50,285 bases of DNA from CALCTE01 sp045585835. GTDB lineage: Bacteria > Bacillota > Clostridia > Oscillospirales > CAG-272. The notes under the pieces are model-generated. The model did not search any database. It was not told where the DNA came from and saw nothing but the letters and a program-made list of their open reading frames with translations. The translations under genes were made by a program, and so were the position numbers. Of this stretch, positions 17,605 through 25,846 are shown piece by piece; the first letter of the stretch is position 1; each line of letters begins with the position of its first letter. The DNA lies in assembly GCA_045585835.1 (NCBI GenBank), contig JAZMZG010000032.1, positions 1 to 50,285 of the forward strand. Reading direction: 5' to 3'.

Positions 17605-18399
17605 ATGATACAGATGAATGTTTTTTCTATGCCAAAGCTGTGCTTTGCACATAGCTTTGAAGCGGAGCAATATTCCAACGGCTCCGGTATCTGCAAAAAC
17701 CGCATTGAAATAGCCGTGCTCGTTGAGGGAGATACGGTCCTTGACATAGGAGGAAAGCGCATAGAAACTCACGCAGGCGACGTTGTGTGCAACACCTTTT
17801 CCGAGCCGCTTAAAATATATGCGCCGTCATTTCACCGACATCACACCGTGGCGGCTACGCTCGAATGGGAGAAGGCAGAAAGCGGCGGACTTTTTATTCC
17901 TACGGTTATCACCAAGGATATGCATAATGAGAATATCATTCGTATGATAGACAATTTTGTTTACGGCTTTGATGCTTTAAACGGCAGTCCGACGAGGGCG
18001 GCGGCAAAATTTTTAGAGCTGTTGTGTGCCATAGACGACCTTGCTCGCAAGCAGGGACTTTATACCGTGCCGGGCTCAGCTCTTTATACGGAGAGGGCAA
18101 AGCGCTTTATTGTTAAGAATATCACAGAGCCTATAACGCAGAAGGAAGTTGCCGCACATCTTAACATTTCTCCCGGATATCTTTGCACGGTCTTCAAAGA
18201 AACGGAGGGAATGACGGTTATTAAATATATAAATCGGCAAAAGCTTTCCCGAATAAAGACTCTTATGGAAAAAGAAAAGGTGCCTTTATACAAGGCGGCG
18301 TCGCTTTATGGCTTCGGTGACCCCAACTACGTAAGCAGACTTCACAAAAAACTGTTTGGGTATAATATAACCGACCGACCTCTCGATGCGGAAGTATAG
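17605..18399 (+). CDS. AraC-family transcriptional regulator
   Basis: A 264-residue activator/repressor. The N-terminal ~90 residues look like a cupin ligand-binding domain (IAVLVEGDTVLDIGGKRIETHAGDVVCNTF). The C-terminal ~100 residues are the double helix-turn-helix: AKRFIVKNITEPITQKEVAAHLNISPGYLCTVFKETEGMTVIKYINRQKLSRIKTLM and the second helix pair AASLYGFGDPNYVSRLHKKLFG. Two adjacent ATGs (17602, 17605) follow AGAGGTGA; the second has better spacing. It is divergent from the glycyl radical enzyme operon, so it most likely senses that pathway's substrate. No other target is visible. Confidence 0.9.
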   Translation: MIQMNVFSMPKLCFAHSFEAEQYSNGSGICKNRIEIAVLVEGDTVLDIGGKRIETHAGDVVCNTFSEPLKIYAPSFHRHHTVAATLEWEKAESGGLFIPTVITKDMHNENIIRMIDNFVYGFDALNGSPTRAAAKFLELLCAIDDLARKQGLYTVPGSALYTERAKRFIVKNITEPITQKEVAAHLNISPGYLCTVFKETEGMTVIKYINRQKLSRIKTLMEKEKVPLYKAASLYGFGDPNYVSRLHKKLFGYNITDRPLDAEV

Positions 18400-18443
18400 A
18401 ATAAAATGATGCTTTGGGACTTGTAAAAACGAGGTAAATAAAG

Positions 18444-19163
18444 ATGTTTTTTAAAACTAAAGACAACATTCCCGAAGGGCTTGGTTTCAAATTTTTCGGA
18501 ATAACACATATTATTTGGCTTTTAGTCGGACTTTTTATATGTGTTGCGTCATGTGCGTTATATAGGCGGCTGAGTGAGAAAAAAAGAAAAATTATGCTTG
18601 TCACTTTAGGCGTATATATATTTCTTCAAGAAATGTTGAAGAACTTGGTGCTTGTAATAATAGATGAATTCAGCTTTGGGTATCTTCCTTTCCACCTCTG
18701 CGGAATAAATATTTTGCTTGTTGCTTTTGATATAATAAAACCGACGAAAATCGTAAGAAGCTTTCTTTATTATTTTTGTATTCCCGGAGCTCTGCTTGCG
18801 CTTGCTTTCCCGAATTGGACTTCCGTGCCGTTTTGGAATTTCTTTCACCTTCACAGCTTTACAATACATATATTGCTCGTTATTTATCCCTTGCTGTTGG
18901 TATGTACCGGTAAAGTACCTGCCGAAATAAAATATGCGGGCAGGTCGATAGTCCTCCTTGTGGCATTAGCTGTCCCCGTATATTTTTTAAATTTACTTTG
19001 GGATACGAATTTTATGTTTTTGATGAGGCCCGATTCGGGCAACCCGTTAGAGCTTTTTGAAAAGCTTTTAGGTTCTTATCTATGGGGATTTCCGATACTG
19101 TTGCCCATTGTGGTTTTAATAATGTACGTTCCGATATCAGCAGTAAAAAAGTTCAAAAAATAA
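18444..19163 (+). CDS. YwaF/TMEM164-like integral membrane protein (TIGR02206-type)
   Basis: A 239-residue protein with about seven hydrophobic spans (IIWLLVGLFICVASCALY, FHIHILL-type central spans, FPILLPIVVLIMYV near the end). The motif YLPFHLCGINILL and FFHLHSFTIHILLVIYPLL, with paired His residues, match the YwaF/TIGR02206 group related to TMEM164 acyltransferases. Enzymatic activity in bacteria is unproven. GAGGT lies ~10 bases before the ATG. It follows the AraC gene by 44 bases without an obvious terminator, so may share its transcript, and ends in a strong hairpin. Confidence 0.82.
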   Translation: MFFKTKDNIPEGLGFKFFGITHIIWLLVGLFICVASCALYRRLSEKKRKIMLVTLGVYIFLQEMLKNLVLVIIDEFSFGYLPFHLCGINILLVAFDIIKPTKIVRSFLYYFCIPGALLALAFPNWTSVPFWNFFHLHSFTIHILLVIYPLLLVCTGKVPAEIKYAGRSIVLLVALAVPVYFLNLLWDTNFMFLMRPDSGNPLELFEKLLGSYLWGFPILLPIVVLIMYVPISAVKKFKK

Positions 19164-19202
19164 AAAGTTACCTCCCGTAATATCATTTCGGGAGGTAACT
19201 TT
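19164..19202 (+). terminator. Terminator of the YwaF-like gene
   Basis: 14-bp stem AAAGTTACCTCCCG / CGGGAGGTAACTTT starting right at the stop codon. Confidence 0.88.
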
Positions 19203-19215
19203 GTTGAAGTGAAAA

Positions 19216-19244
19216 TGCCCAAGTGTCATAACGGCACTTGGGCA
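19216..19244 (-). terminator. Terminator of the LRR / 3D-domain genes
   Basis: 10-bp stem TGCCCAAGTG / CACTTGGGCA followed by TTTTC on the minus strand, 6 bases after the LRR gene stop. Confidence 0.8.
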
Positions 19245-19250
19245 AAATAT

Positions 19251-20447
19251 TTATTCTGCTGATTCTTCGGATTTTGTTTCTTCGGTATCCATCCATACGT
19301 AGCACTTGGGCGATTCTTCCTTGGAAGCGTCGATAAGATGCTTGATGGGAGTCGTATCCTCGATGACACCGTTTCCGATAAGATAAAGATATACGATATC
19401 TTTTGCGTCCTTGAGTGCGCTTACGTCTTTGATTTGGTTATTGCCGAGATAGCACATAGAAAGCTTCGTCAAAGCGGAGAGTGCAGATATGTCGCTGATC
19501 TTATTATCGTTGAGGTCGAGGCTTTCCATGCCTGTCATACCCGCAAGTGCGGAAATATCGCTTATCTTGTTTTCGCTTGCAACTAAAGTCGTTATCTTCG
19601 TGCAGTTTGCGAGAGCCGAGATATCCTCAACGCCACAGTTAGCAAAAGAAACCTGCTCAAGATTTGTTAAAGCGGAAAGCGGGGAGATATCACTTACCTT
19701 CGTGTCGTCAAGTGCCAATGTCTTTAAGGCTGTCATATTAGATAAAAACGAAACGGACGTAAGCCCTGTGTTCTTTGAAACGTCTACGTTTTCAAGCTTT
19801 GTTAAAGAAGAAAGTGCGGAAAGGTCTGTGATAGAGTTGGAGTCAAGGAAAAGACCCTTGAGCTCTTTACAGTTTGCAAGAGCGGAAACGTCCGCCAAAG
19901 ACGCACCCGAGATGCTTACTTCAACGAGCTTGGGCATTTCGGAAAGAGCGGAAATGTTTTCAAGCTTTTTTGAACCTATGGAAATATATTCAAGATTTTT
20001 GCATTCATTTGCAAATCCGAGATCTTTGACTTCCGTGTTTTCGATAACGAGCGCTTGAAGTCCCGTGAAATATTTGATATCCGTCAGATCCGTAATATAA
20101 TCGCCGAGCGCAACGGTCTTCGTTTTCACTTCGACGCTTGTGTCCGTGAGAGCTTTTATAGTATCGTCATATCCTATCTGAGCCGTAATGATAGTGTTTC
20201 CGTTTTCGTCTTGTGCGGGATAGTTGATGGCAAGATATTTTATGTTTGCAAGATCCTCTTCGGTAATATTTGAGGGGTTCTTTTCAAGAAGCGTTGAGAG
20301 AACGTTCATAAAATATTTGTCAGCAAACATATCGTTTCTCTGAAGGAAGTTTGTGAAGATTATCGTGGCGATACCGATTATGACAAGTGCGCAAAGCACG
20401 TAAAGCAATACCGCGTTGCTTTTATTCTTTTTGGAATTTTTAACCAT
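19251..20447 (-). CDS. Membrane-anchored leucine-rich-repeat protein (internalin-like)
   Basis: A 398-residue protein. A lysine-rich start (MVKNSKKNK) and one span at 11-31 (NAVLLYVLCALVIIGIATIIF) anchor it, with the rest outside. From ~117 to ~370 run about eleven 22-residue leucine-rich repeats of the internalin type (LxxLxxLxLxxNxIxDISALxx, for example KISDISALAGMTGMESLDLNDN). No LPxTG signal: the anchor is N-terminal. Start chosen at ATG 20447 with AAGGAG 7-8 bases upstream; a longer frame reaching 20570 would overlap the 3D-domain gene. Probably a surface binding protein; partner unknown. Transcribed after the 3D-domain gene (40-base gap). Confidence 0.88.
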   Translation of the reverse strand: MVKNSKKNKSNAVLLYVLCALVIIGIATIIFTNFLQRNDMFADKYFMNVLSTLLEKNPSNITEEDLANIKYLAINYPAQDENGNTIITAQIGYDDTIKALTDTSVEVKTKTVALGDYITDLTDIKYFTGLQALVIENTEVKDLGFANECKNLEYISIGSKKLENISALSEMPKLVEVSISGASLADVSALANCKELKGLFLDSNSITDLSALSSLTKLENVDVSKNTGLTSVSFLSNMTALKTLALDDTKVSDISPLSALTNLEQVSFANCGVEDISALANCTKITTLVASENKISDISALAGMTGMESLDLNDNKISDISALSALTKLSMCYLGNNQIKDVSALKDAKDIVYLYLIGNGVIEDTTPIKHLIDASKEESPKCYVWMDTEETKSEESAE

Positions 20448-20487
20448 AAAATTTCTCCTTAAAGATAGTATTGTTTTCGCTTTCGTA

Positions 20488-21588
20488 TCAGTCGGCACCG
20501 CTTCCCGAATCCGTTTCGCTTTCGGTTTTCGTGCCGTCTTCCTTGTTATTGTTATAGAACCAATTTGCACCGGGATATCCTATATCTTTCGTTTCTTCGG
20601 TGTTGTGCACACGCACGCCGCAAGCGTTTATCTCTATCACGTATACGTTTACAGTCCGTCTTCCGAAGGCGTAACATTCTTCGATCGTATCAAAATATAT
20701 GTCGATCCAATCGCCCCTGAAATTTCCGACGTCCTCTGCTTTCAAAATTCCGAAGTCACCGACTTTACCCGTAACGTAAACTCTGGAATGCAGCGGAATT
20801 ACGTCTTTATCAACGGCAACCGTACCCGGTACGGTTGCATGTCCCGTAGCACCATAGCCTATGTTTCGGTAGTCGTAATATGCCGTGGCGACGCATTCTC
20901 TGCGATAAAGATAACGGTAAACCTTGCCGTTCGGAGCTCGGAATTTTCCGCCGACTCCGTGTTCTTTAATACACGGTGTTGGTTCTTCCACTACCGTGCT
21001 TGAAATGACTCTTCGCTCGTTGGTTATGACACCGTTTACTGTCTTTGTGGCTATTTTGTCGAGCCTTAGGCCTTCTTTGCCTTCTTCTGCTACGACGGTC
21101 GTACCCTTCATTACCGTATCGACGTCTTTTATCATCGTTTCAAACGGCAGCTTCGTTTCAACGGTCTGCACGATATAGTCGACTCTCGTAATATATACCG
21201 TCATACCGTTCGCTATTGCACCGTCACCGTACGGAACAACGACGTCGTATGCTCCTACGGTAATTCCGTTTTCACTGAAAAGCTCCGACACCGTTTTTGC
21301 TTGGGTGATGTATTCCCTCACAACTCCCGCATCGTCGATAAGTACGGTTTTTTCGTACGTATTGATTCCGTTTTTATTAGTGCTTTGCCAATGATCTGCG
21401 GCATACATAAGGCTTGAGTGCCCTTCTATGCCTTCACCTCGAATGTCTTTAAAGATACAGATGTTTCCCTGAACGTAGTCCTTTGCAATAATTGCCGCTG
21501 TTATTCCTATTAGTAAAAACAGCGCCGAATAAATGTTTTTGGTTGCAAAATCGGCAATTTTTTTAAAAAGCGCCTTGAATTTTTGCAA
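20488..21588 (-). CDS. G5- and 3D-domain cell-wall protein (YabE-like)
   Basis: A 366-residue secreted/anchored wall protein. One N-terminal span (~20-35), then a DUF348-type ubiquitin-like segment (TVLIDDAGVVREYITQAKTVSELFSENGITVGAYDVV), a G5 domain (TKLPFETMIKDVDTVMKGTTVVAEEGKEGL...VNGVITNERRVISSTVVEEP), and a C-terminal 3D domain (VATAYYDY...VPGTVAVDKDVIPLHSRVYVTG...AEDVGNFRGDWIDIYFDT) carrying the three aspartates. This layout matches Bacillus YabE and related wall hydrolases with an MltA-like beta barrel. TTG start at 21588 is supported by AGGTGA 6 bases upstream. In an operon with the LRR protein, suggesting cell-envelope work. Confidence 0.9.
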   Translation of the reverse strand: MQKFKALFKKIADFATKNIYSALFLLIGITAAIIAKDYVQGNICIFKDIRGEGIEGHSSLMYAADHWQSTNKNGINTYEKTVLIDDAGVVREYITQAKTVSELFSENGITVGAYDVVVPYGDGAIANGMTVYITRVDYIVQTVETKLPFETMIKDVDTVMKGTTVVAEEGKEGLRLDKIATKTVNGVITNERRVISSTVVEEPTPCIKEHGVGGKFRAPNGKVYRYLYRRECVATAYYDYRNIGYGATGHATVPGTVAVDKDVIPLHSRVYVTGKVGDFGILKAEDVGNFRGDWIDIYFDTIEECYAFGRRTVNVYVIEINACGVRVHNTEETKDIGYPGANWFYNNNKEDGTKTESETDSGSGAD

Positions 21589-21666
21589 TCCGGCTCACCT
21601 CGCTTTCATAAAAACGCAATGCTCCGTTGAAAAACGCGTAGTTTTTTAGGGCAATATTGCAAATTG

Positions 21667-21693
21667 CCGCAGCCGAGACTTGCTCGGCTGCGG
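21667..21693 (-). terminator. Terminator of the rplM-rpsI operon
   Basis: Perfect GC-rich 11-bp stem CCGCAGCCGAG / CTCGGCTGCGG, 57 bases beyond the rpsI stop; the T-run is short. Confidence 0.65.
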
Positions 21694-21749
21694 AACAACG
21701 CTTGCGTTTTTGTTGCTCGGCAAAGCAAAAAACGGTAAAAAGTATGATG

Positions 21750-22154
21750 TTATCTCTTGGAGAACTGGGGAGCACGACGTGCGGCTTTGAGACCGTACTT
21801 CTTTCTTTCCTTCATTCTGGGGTCACGAGTGAGAAGTCCTGCCTTCTTTAAGGAAGCACGGAATTCCTCGTCTGCCTGCAAAAGAGCTCTTGCAACGCCG
21901 TGACGGATAGCGCCTGCCTGACCGGAGATGCCGCCGCCGGAAACGGTTGCAACGATATCGTATTTTCCTTCGTTACCGGTAACTGCGAAGGGCTGACGAA
22001 CGATGAGCTTCAAGGTTTCAAGACCGAAGTAATCGTCGATATCTCTTCCGTTAACTGTAACAGCGCCTGTGCCGGGGTAAAGTCTAACCCTTGCAACAGA
22101 CTTCTTTCTTCTTCCTGTGCCGTAGAAGTAAGGCTTAGCGGTTGTATATGTCAT
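21750..22154 (-). CDS. rpsI: 30S ribosomal protein S9
   Basis: A 134-residue small-subunit protein. FYGTGRRKKSVARVRLYPGTGAVTVNGR at the start and the basic tail GLLTRDPRMKERKKYGLKAARRAPQFSKR, which reaches the P-site tRNA, are canonical. It follows rplM by 14 bases with AAGGAGG before the ATG, the usual L13-S9 pair. Confidence 0.98.
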   Translation of the reverse strand: MTYTTAKPYFYGTGRRKKSVARVRLYPGTGAVTVNGRDIDDYFGLETLKLIVRQPFAVTGNEGKYDIVATVSGGGISGQAGAIRHGVARALLQADEEFRASLKKAGLLTRDPRMKERKKYGLKAARRAPQFSKR

Positions 22155-22168
22155 TTGTCTTTACCTCC

Positions 22169-22597
22169 TTATGCTTCGTAAGCTTCGGGCTTTTGTGCCT
22201 GTTGCTCGTGCTCTGCGCCTGCGTATACTTTAAGTCTGCCGATGGAAGCGGCGCCGATGGAGTTGTGGGGAAGCATTCCCTTAACAGCCTGCTTCATTGC
22301 AAACTCGGGCTTCTTCTCCATAACGTCGCGAAGGCTCTGCTCTTTGAGACCGCCGACGTAGCCTGTGTGACGGTAGTATTTCTTCTGGTCAAGCTTTTTG
22401 CCTGTCCATACTACCTTTGCAGCGTTTACAATGATAACGAAATCGCCGCAGTCAACGTGGGGTGTGTATTCGGGTTTGTGCTTACCGTTAAGAATGGATG
22501 CTGCCGTAGCTGCAACACGACCTGCCGTTTTGCCTGCAGCGTCGATTACGTACCACTTACGGTTAAGCTCTTCTTTTTTTGCCATATAAGTAGCCAT
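22169..22597 (-). CDS. rplM: 50S ribosomal protein L13
   Basis: A 142-residue large-subunit protein: RKWYVIDAAGKTAGRVAATAASILNGKHKPEYTPHVDCGDFVIIVNA, then KYYRHTGYVGGLK and AVKGMLPHNSIGAASIGRLKVYAGAEHEQQAQKP. The ATG at 22597 has GGAGG 6 bases upstream; longer frames run into the promoter. First gene of the L13-S9 operon. Confidence 0.98.
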   Translation of the reverse strand: MATYMAKKEELNRKWYVIDAAGKTAGRVAATAASILNGKHKPEYTPHVDCGDFVIIVNAAKVVWTGKKLDQKKYYRHTGYVGGLKEQSLRDVMEKKPEFAMKQAVKGMLPHNSIGAASIGRLKVYAGAEHEQQAQKPEAYEA

Positions 22598-22636
22598 TGT
22601 TTTCCTCCGTAAATTTACTATTTTCAAAGCTCTCAT

Positions 22637-22664
22637 AGTATATCACATATTTTTTACTTGTCAA
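22637..22664 (-). promoter_or_regulatory. Promoter of rplM-rpsI
   Basis: Minus strand TTGACA (22664-22659), 16-base spacer, TATACT (22642-22637). Confidence 0.8.
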
Positions 22665-22768
22665 TAGATTTTTTTAAAAAATTAAAAAACTTTATAACTT
22701 ACTCGTTTAATCTATAGTTTTTCTCGTTTTTTCTCGTTTTTTCTAAATTGCTGTTTTTATAAATACGG

Positions 22769-22797
22769 TTGAAAAAAGGGGTGAACTATTGTATAAT
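22769..22797 (+). promoter_or_regulatory. Promoter of the ttcA-FRG-hlyIII operon
   Basis: TTGAAA (22769-22774), 17-base spacer, TATAAT (22792-22797); transcription would begin just before CGGAGG of the first gene, giving a very short leader. Confidence 0.82.
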
Positions 22798-22815
22798 TTC
22801 ACTCGGAGGACAGTT

Positions 22816-23562
22816 ATGATAGATTTACAAAACATTCTAAGTTTCACAAGACGTGCGTGTGAAAATTACGATATGATAAAAAACGGTGATAAGATAGCTG
22901 TAGGTGTATCGGGCGGAAAGGATTCCCTTGCGCTGCTTGTTGCTTTGGCGAAGCTCCGAGATTTTTATCCCGAGAAATACGAGCTTATAGCAATTACCGT
23001 AGATATGGGTTTTCCCGACACGGATTACACACCGATAAAAGAGCTTTGCGAAAAGCTCGGTGTCGAATATCACGTTGTCGCATCGCAAATATATGAGGTC
23101 ATATTTAATATAAGGAAAGAATCCAATCCCTGCTCGCTCTGTGCAAGAATGCGACGAGGTGCGATAAACGATGCGGCAAAGGCGCTCGGCTGCAATAAGC
23201 TTGCGCTCGGACATAACTACGACGACGTGGTTGAAACTGTGCTTTTGAATCTTTTTTATGCAGGGAGATTTGGCAGCTTTCTTCCCATAACGTACCTTGA
23301 CAGAAGTGACCTCACGGTCATTCGCCCGCTCATATATGCCCCCGAGGGAAGCGTTGCCGCTTTTGCAAGAAACAGCTCTTTGCCTGTTGTGGAAAGTAAG
23401 TGCCCCGCTAACGGAAATACGCAAAGAGAAGAAATGAAGAAGCTGATGTACAGCTTACAAAAAGATAATCCATCGGTGATAAAAAATATTTTCGGTGCGC
23501 TTGAAAGGGCGCAAGGCACAGGATACGAAAAACATCCGAGAACGGAAAATAAGGAGGTATAG
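22816..23562 (+). CDS. ttcA: TtcA-type tRNA sulfurtransferase (PP-loop ATPase)
   Basis: A 248-residue N-type ATP pyrophosphatase. PP-loop VSGGKDS (31-37) activates the tRNA base; Cys106 and Cys109 (NPCSLC) plus Cys196 (ESKCPANG) fit the three cysteines that hold the TtcA iron-sulfur cluster; LGHNYDDVVETVLLNLFYAG is the family's second signature. Expected role: 2-thiolation of cytidine 32 in tRNAs, though clostridial members are not all tested. ATG 22816 has CGGAGGA 6-7 bases upstream; an upstream TTG in frame lies at the promoter and is rejected. Confidence 0.85.
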   Translation: MIDLQNILSFTRRACENYDMIKNGDKIAVGVSGGKDSLALLVALAKLRDFYPEKYELIAITVDMGFPDTDYTPIKELCEKLGVEYHVVASQIYEVIFNIRKESNPCSLCARMRRGAINDAAKALGCNKLALGHNYDDVVETVLLNLFYAGRFGSFLPITYLDRSDLTVIRPLIYAPEGSVAAFARNSSLPVVESKCPANGNTQREEMKKLMYSLQKDNPSVIKNIFGALERAQGTGYEKHPRTENKEV

Positions 23563-23564
23563 CA

Positions 23565-24368
23565 TTGGTAACGACGGTTATTATAGATTCCATTGACAAG
23601 GTTATGGAACTCCTTGCGGAGCAGACGAGGGTAGAGGCTATCGACCGTTACCGCAACGCCTTTTTATATAGAGGTATGCCCAATGCGTCGTGGAAGCTCT
23701 GCTCGAGCTTAAAGCTCAACTGTAAGGAAAAGCAAAACGAGCTTGAGCCGATAATCTTGCGTAATTTCACAAAATATGCGGTAAGCGATGACGTTGAGAT
23801 AGAGAATTCCGTATGGCGCCAAATGATAGTCGGAAGGCATCACGGACTCCCCACGAGATTGCTCGATTGGTCGCATTCTCCGCTTATAGGATTTCATTTT
23901 GCGACCACGGGTGAAAGCCTTAATTCGCTTGATAAGCACGATGCTGTCGTGTGGAAGATAGATATGGAGGAGATGCACTCGCTGCTTCCGGAAAAATATA
24001 AGGCACCGCTTAAATCAAACCGCACTCTTGCGATGAGTGTTGACTTGCTCGACAGTGCCTGCACCTCGCTTTCGGAGTACGATGAGGATATGGGCAACGA
24101 TGCTATGGTCATCGTTGAGCCGCCCTCAATAGAGCCGAGGATAATAAATCAGTATTCGTATTTTTCTATCGTTCCCGGCAATATGAACGATATAGAGGGG
24201 TTTTTGGCACGTAATACGAAGAATACGGTAAAATACATAATCAAGAAAGATATAAAGTGGCGCATCAGGGATATGCTCGACCAACTCAACATAAACGAGC
24301 GTATCGTTTATCCGGGACTTGACGGTCTTTCGGAATGGCTTGCGAGAAGATATTACGTAAAGAAGTGA
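23565..24368 (+). CDS. FRG-domain protein
   Basis: A 267-residue soluble protein with the FRG domain: FLYRGMPNASWKL at the start (YRG instead of FRG), then the hallmark VGRHHGLPTRLLDWSHSPLIGFHFAT. The C-terminal half (IEPRIINQYSYFSIVPGN...YIIKKDIKWRIRDMLDQLNINERIVYPGLDGLSEWLARRY) also follows the family. Function is not established; FRG proteins are scattered through bacteria and phages. TTG start at 23565, 2 bases after the ttcA stop, is supported by AAGGAGGT 6-7 bases upstream, with no suitable ATG. Co-transcribed with ttcA and hemolysin III, so it may be a housekeeping member here. Confidence 0.85.
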   Translation: MVTTVIIDSIDKVMELLAEQTRVEAIDRYRNAFLYRGMPNASWKLCSSLKLNCKEKQNELEPIILRNFTKYAVSDDVEIENSVWRQMIVGRHHGLPTRLLDWSHSPLIGFHFATTGESLNSLDKHDAVVWKIDMEEMHSLLPEKYKAPLKSNRTLAMSVDLLDSACTSLSEYDEDMGNDAMVIVEPPSIEPRIINQYSYFSIVPGNMNDIEGFLARNTKNTVKYIIKKDIKWRIRDMLDQLNINERIVYPGLDGLSEWLARRYYVKK

Positions 24369-24396
24369 GTCGGTTTTACGCTGAAAGGAATACATC

Positions 24397-25071
24397 TTGG
24401 CAAAGAAAACATCATTTAAGGAAAGAATACTGCCCTTTTACACGAAGGGCGAGGAAATATTTAATATGAGCTCTCATATTGTCGGCGGAGCTTTGGGAAT
24501 CTTGGTAACGGCAGCTTGCGTTATCACAGCCGCATTGAAAAGAAACGTTATGGGAGTTGTGACGGGCGCCGTTTTCGGTGCGACGATGATACTTCTGTAT
24601 ACGGTATCGAGCATATATCACGGCTTAAAGAACAAGACTGCAAAAAAGGTCTTTCAGGTGCTTGACCACTGTACGATATATTTTCTCATAGCGGGTACAT
24701 ATACGCCTGTTTTGCTCTGCTCGCTCGTGAAGGTCGCGCCCGTTGCCGCATACGTCACGTTCGGCGTAGTGTGGTCACTTACAGCACTCGCTGCGACGCT
24801 TACGGCTATCGACTTGAAGAGATTTAAAGTGTTTGGTATGCTTTGCTACGTGGGCATAGGCTGGTCTATAATCTTTTCGATAACGAAGGTGTACCGTGCA
24901 CTCGGTGCGGCGGGATTTTGGCTTTTGCTTGCGGGCGGAATAATGTATACTGCGGGAGTGGTTTTCTATAAGGTGGGGAAGAAAAAGAAATATTTTCATT
25001 CGATATTCCACCTGTTCGTCATTTTCGGAAGCATACTTCAAGCGCTTTGCATAATACTGTATGTAATGTAA
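24397..25071 (+). CDS. Hemolysin III / PAQR-family membrane protein
   Basis: A 224-residue protein with seven hydrophobic spans. Family motifs: KGEEIFNMSSHIVGGALGILVT (span 1), SSIYHG (first His), LDHCTIYFLIAGTYTP, and C-terminal FHSIFHLFVIFGSILQ (last His pair); the conserved His/Asp/Ser set suits a zinc-dependent amidohydrolase-like site. Members include YqfA/HlyIII of bacteria and adiponectin receptors; the hemolysin name is historic. TTG start 24397 (AAAGGA upstream) keeps the conserved N-terminal GEEIFN region; the next Met would cut into span 1. Confidence 0.92.
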   Translation: MAKKTSFKERILPFYTKGEEIFNMSSHIVGGALGILVTAACVITAALKRNVMGVVTGAVFGATMILLYTVSSIYHGLKNKTAKKVFQVLDHCTIYFLIAGTYTPVLLCSLVKVAPVAAYVTFGVVWSLTALAATLTAIDLKRFKVFGMLCYVGIGWSIIFSITKVYRALGAAGFWLLLAGGIMYTAGVVFYKVGKKKKYFHSIFHLFVIFGSILQALCIILYVM

Positions 25072-25072
25072 A

Positions 25073-25099
25073 AAAGGAGACGGTTTTGCCGTCTCCTTT
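25073..25099. terminator. Bidirectional terminator between hlyIII and spo0A
   Basis: Perfect 11-bp stem AAAGGAGACGG / CCGTCTCCTTT, loop TTTTG, between convergent genes. Confidence 0.9.
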
Positions 25100-25105
25100 A
25101 ATATT

Positions 25106-25846
25106 TTAAAGCTTGTTTTTGATACGCAGATTGTCCGATATAAGTGCAATAAATTCGGAATTCGTAGGCTTTCCGCGTGAGTTTTGTACGGTATACCCGA
25201 ACATTGAATTAAGCGTTTCCAAATCGCCTCTGTCCCAGGCGACTTCTATCGCGTGGCGTATAGCTCTTTCGACTCTTGAGGGCGAGGTCTGATACATTTT
25301 CGCAACGAGCGGATAAAGCACCTTTGTCACGGAATCAAGTGCGCCCGTATCCTTCAAAACGAGCATTATTGCAGTGCGAAGATAGCTGTATCCTTTAATA
25401 TGTGCGGGGATACCCACAAGATGTATGACCTCCGTAACTTGTTGCTCGATATCGGTATATGAAGCGGGATTCGGCTTTGAGCCTTTCATGATTTCCGATA
25501 TCCTGTCTGTGAGCTCTCCAAAGTTAAACGGCTTGCGCACGCAATACGCCGCACCCTTGCAGGAAGCGTCTTTAAGCATATTCATATTGCTTACGGAGGT
25601 CGCAACTATGAATACGGGCTTGTCCGCTTTTTCGGCAAATTCTTCGATGACGCCTATACCGTCACGTTTTGAAAGCCAAAGGTCGAGTATAACGACGTCG
25701 GGCTTTGCGCTGTTGATAAGGCGTATAGCCTCAACACCGTCAGCGGCAAGACCTACGACGTCAAAGCTTTTGCTGAAGTTTATTTCACACTCCTTTCTGT
25801 AATCGGCATCCGAGTCTGCAATGAGTATCTTTCCTAAATTTTCCAT
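25106..25846 (-). CDS. spo0A: Sporulation master regulator Spo0A
   Basis: A 246-residue response regulator. Receiver domain (1-~120): phosphate acceptor Asp55 in VVILDLWLSKRDG, Thr83/Ser84, Lys105 in VRKPF. The usual acidic pair near the N-terminus reads ADSDAD (Asp11-Ser12-Asp13), so the second acid is replaced by Ser or shifted. Spo0A-specific effector domain: VTEVIHLVGIPAHIKGYSYLRTAI and PSRVERAIRHAIEVAWDRGDLETLNSMFGYTVQNSRGKPTNSEFIALISD, containing the recognition helix. It controls entry into sporulation in Clostridia by binding 0A boxes. Stands alone, as usual when spoIVB is not directly upstream; in many Clostridia spoIVB precedes it but not here. Confidence 0.97.
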   Translation of the reverse strand: MENLGKILIADSDADYRKECEINFSKSFDVVGLAADGVEAIRLINSAKPDVVILDLWLSKRDGIGVIEEFAEKADKPVFIVATSVSNMNMLKDASCKGAAYCVRKPFNFGELTDRISEIMKGSKPNPASYTDIEQQVTEVIHLVGIPAHIKGYSYLRTAIMLVLKDTGALDSVTKVLYPLVAKMYQTSPSRVERAIRHAIEVAWDRGDLETLNSMFGYTVQNSRGKPTNSEFIALISDNLRIKNKL

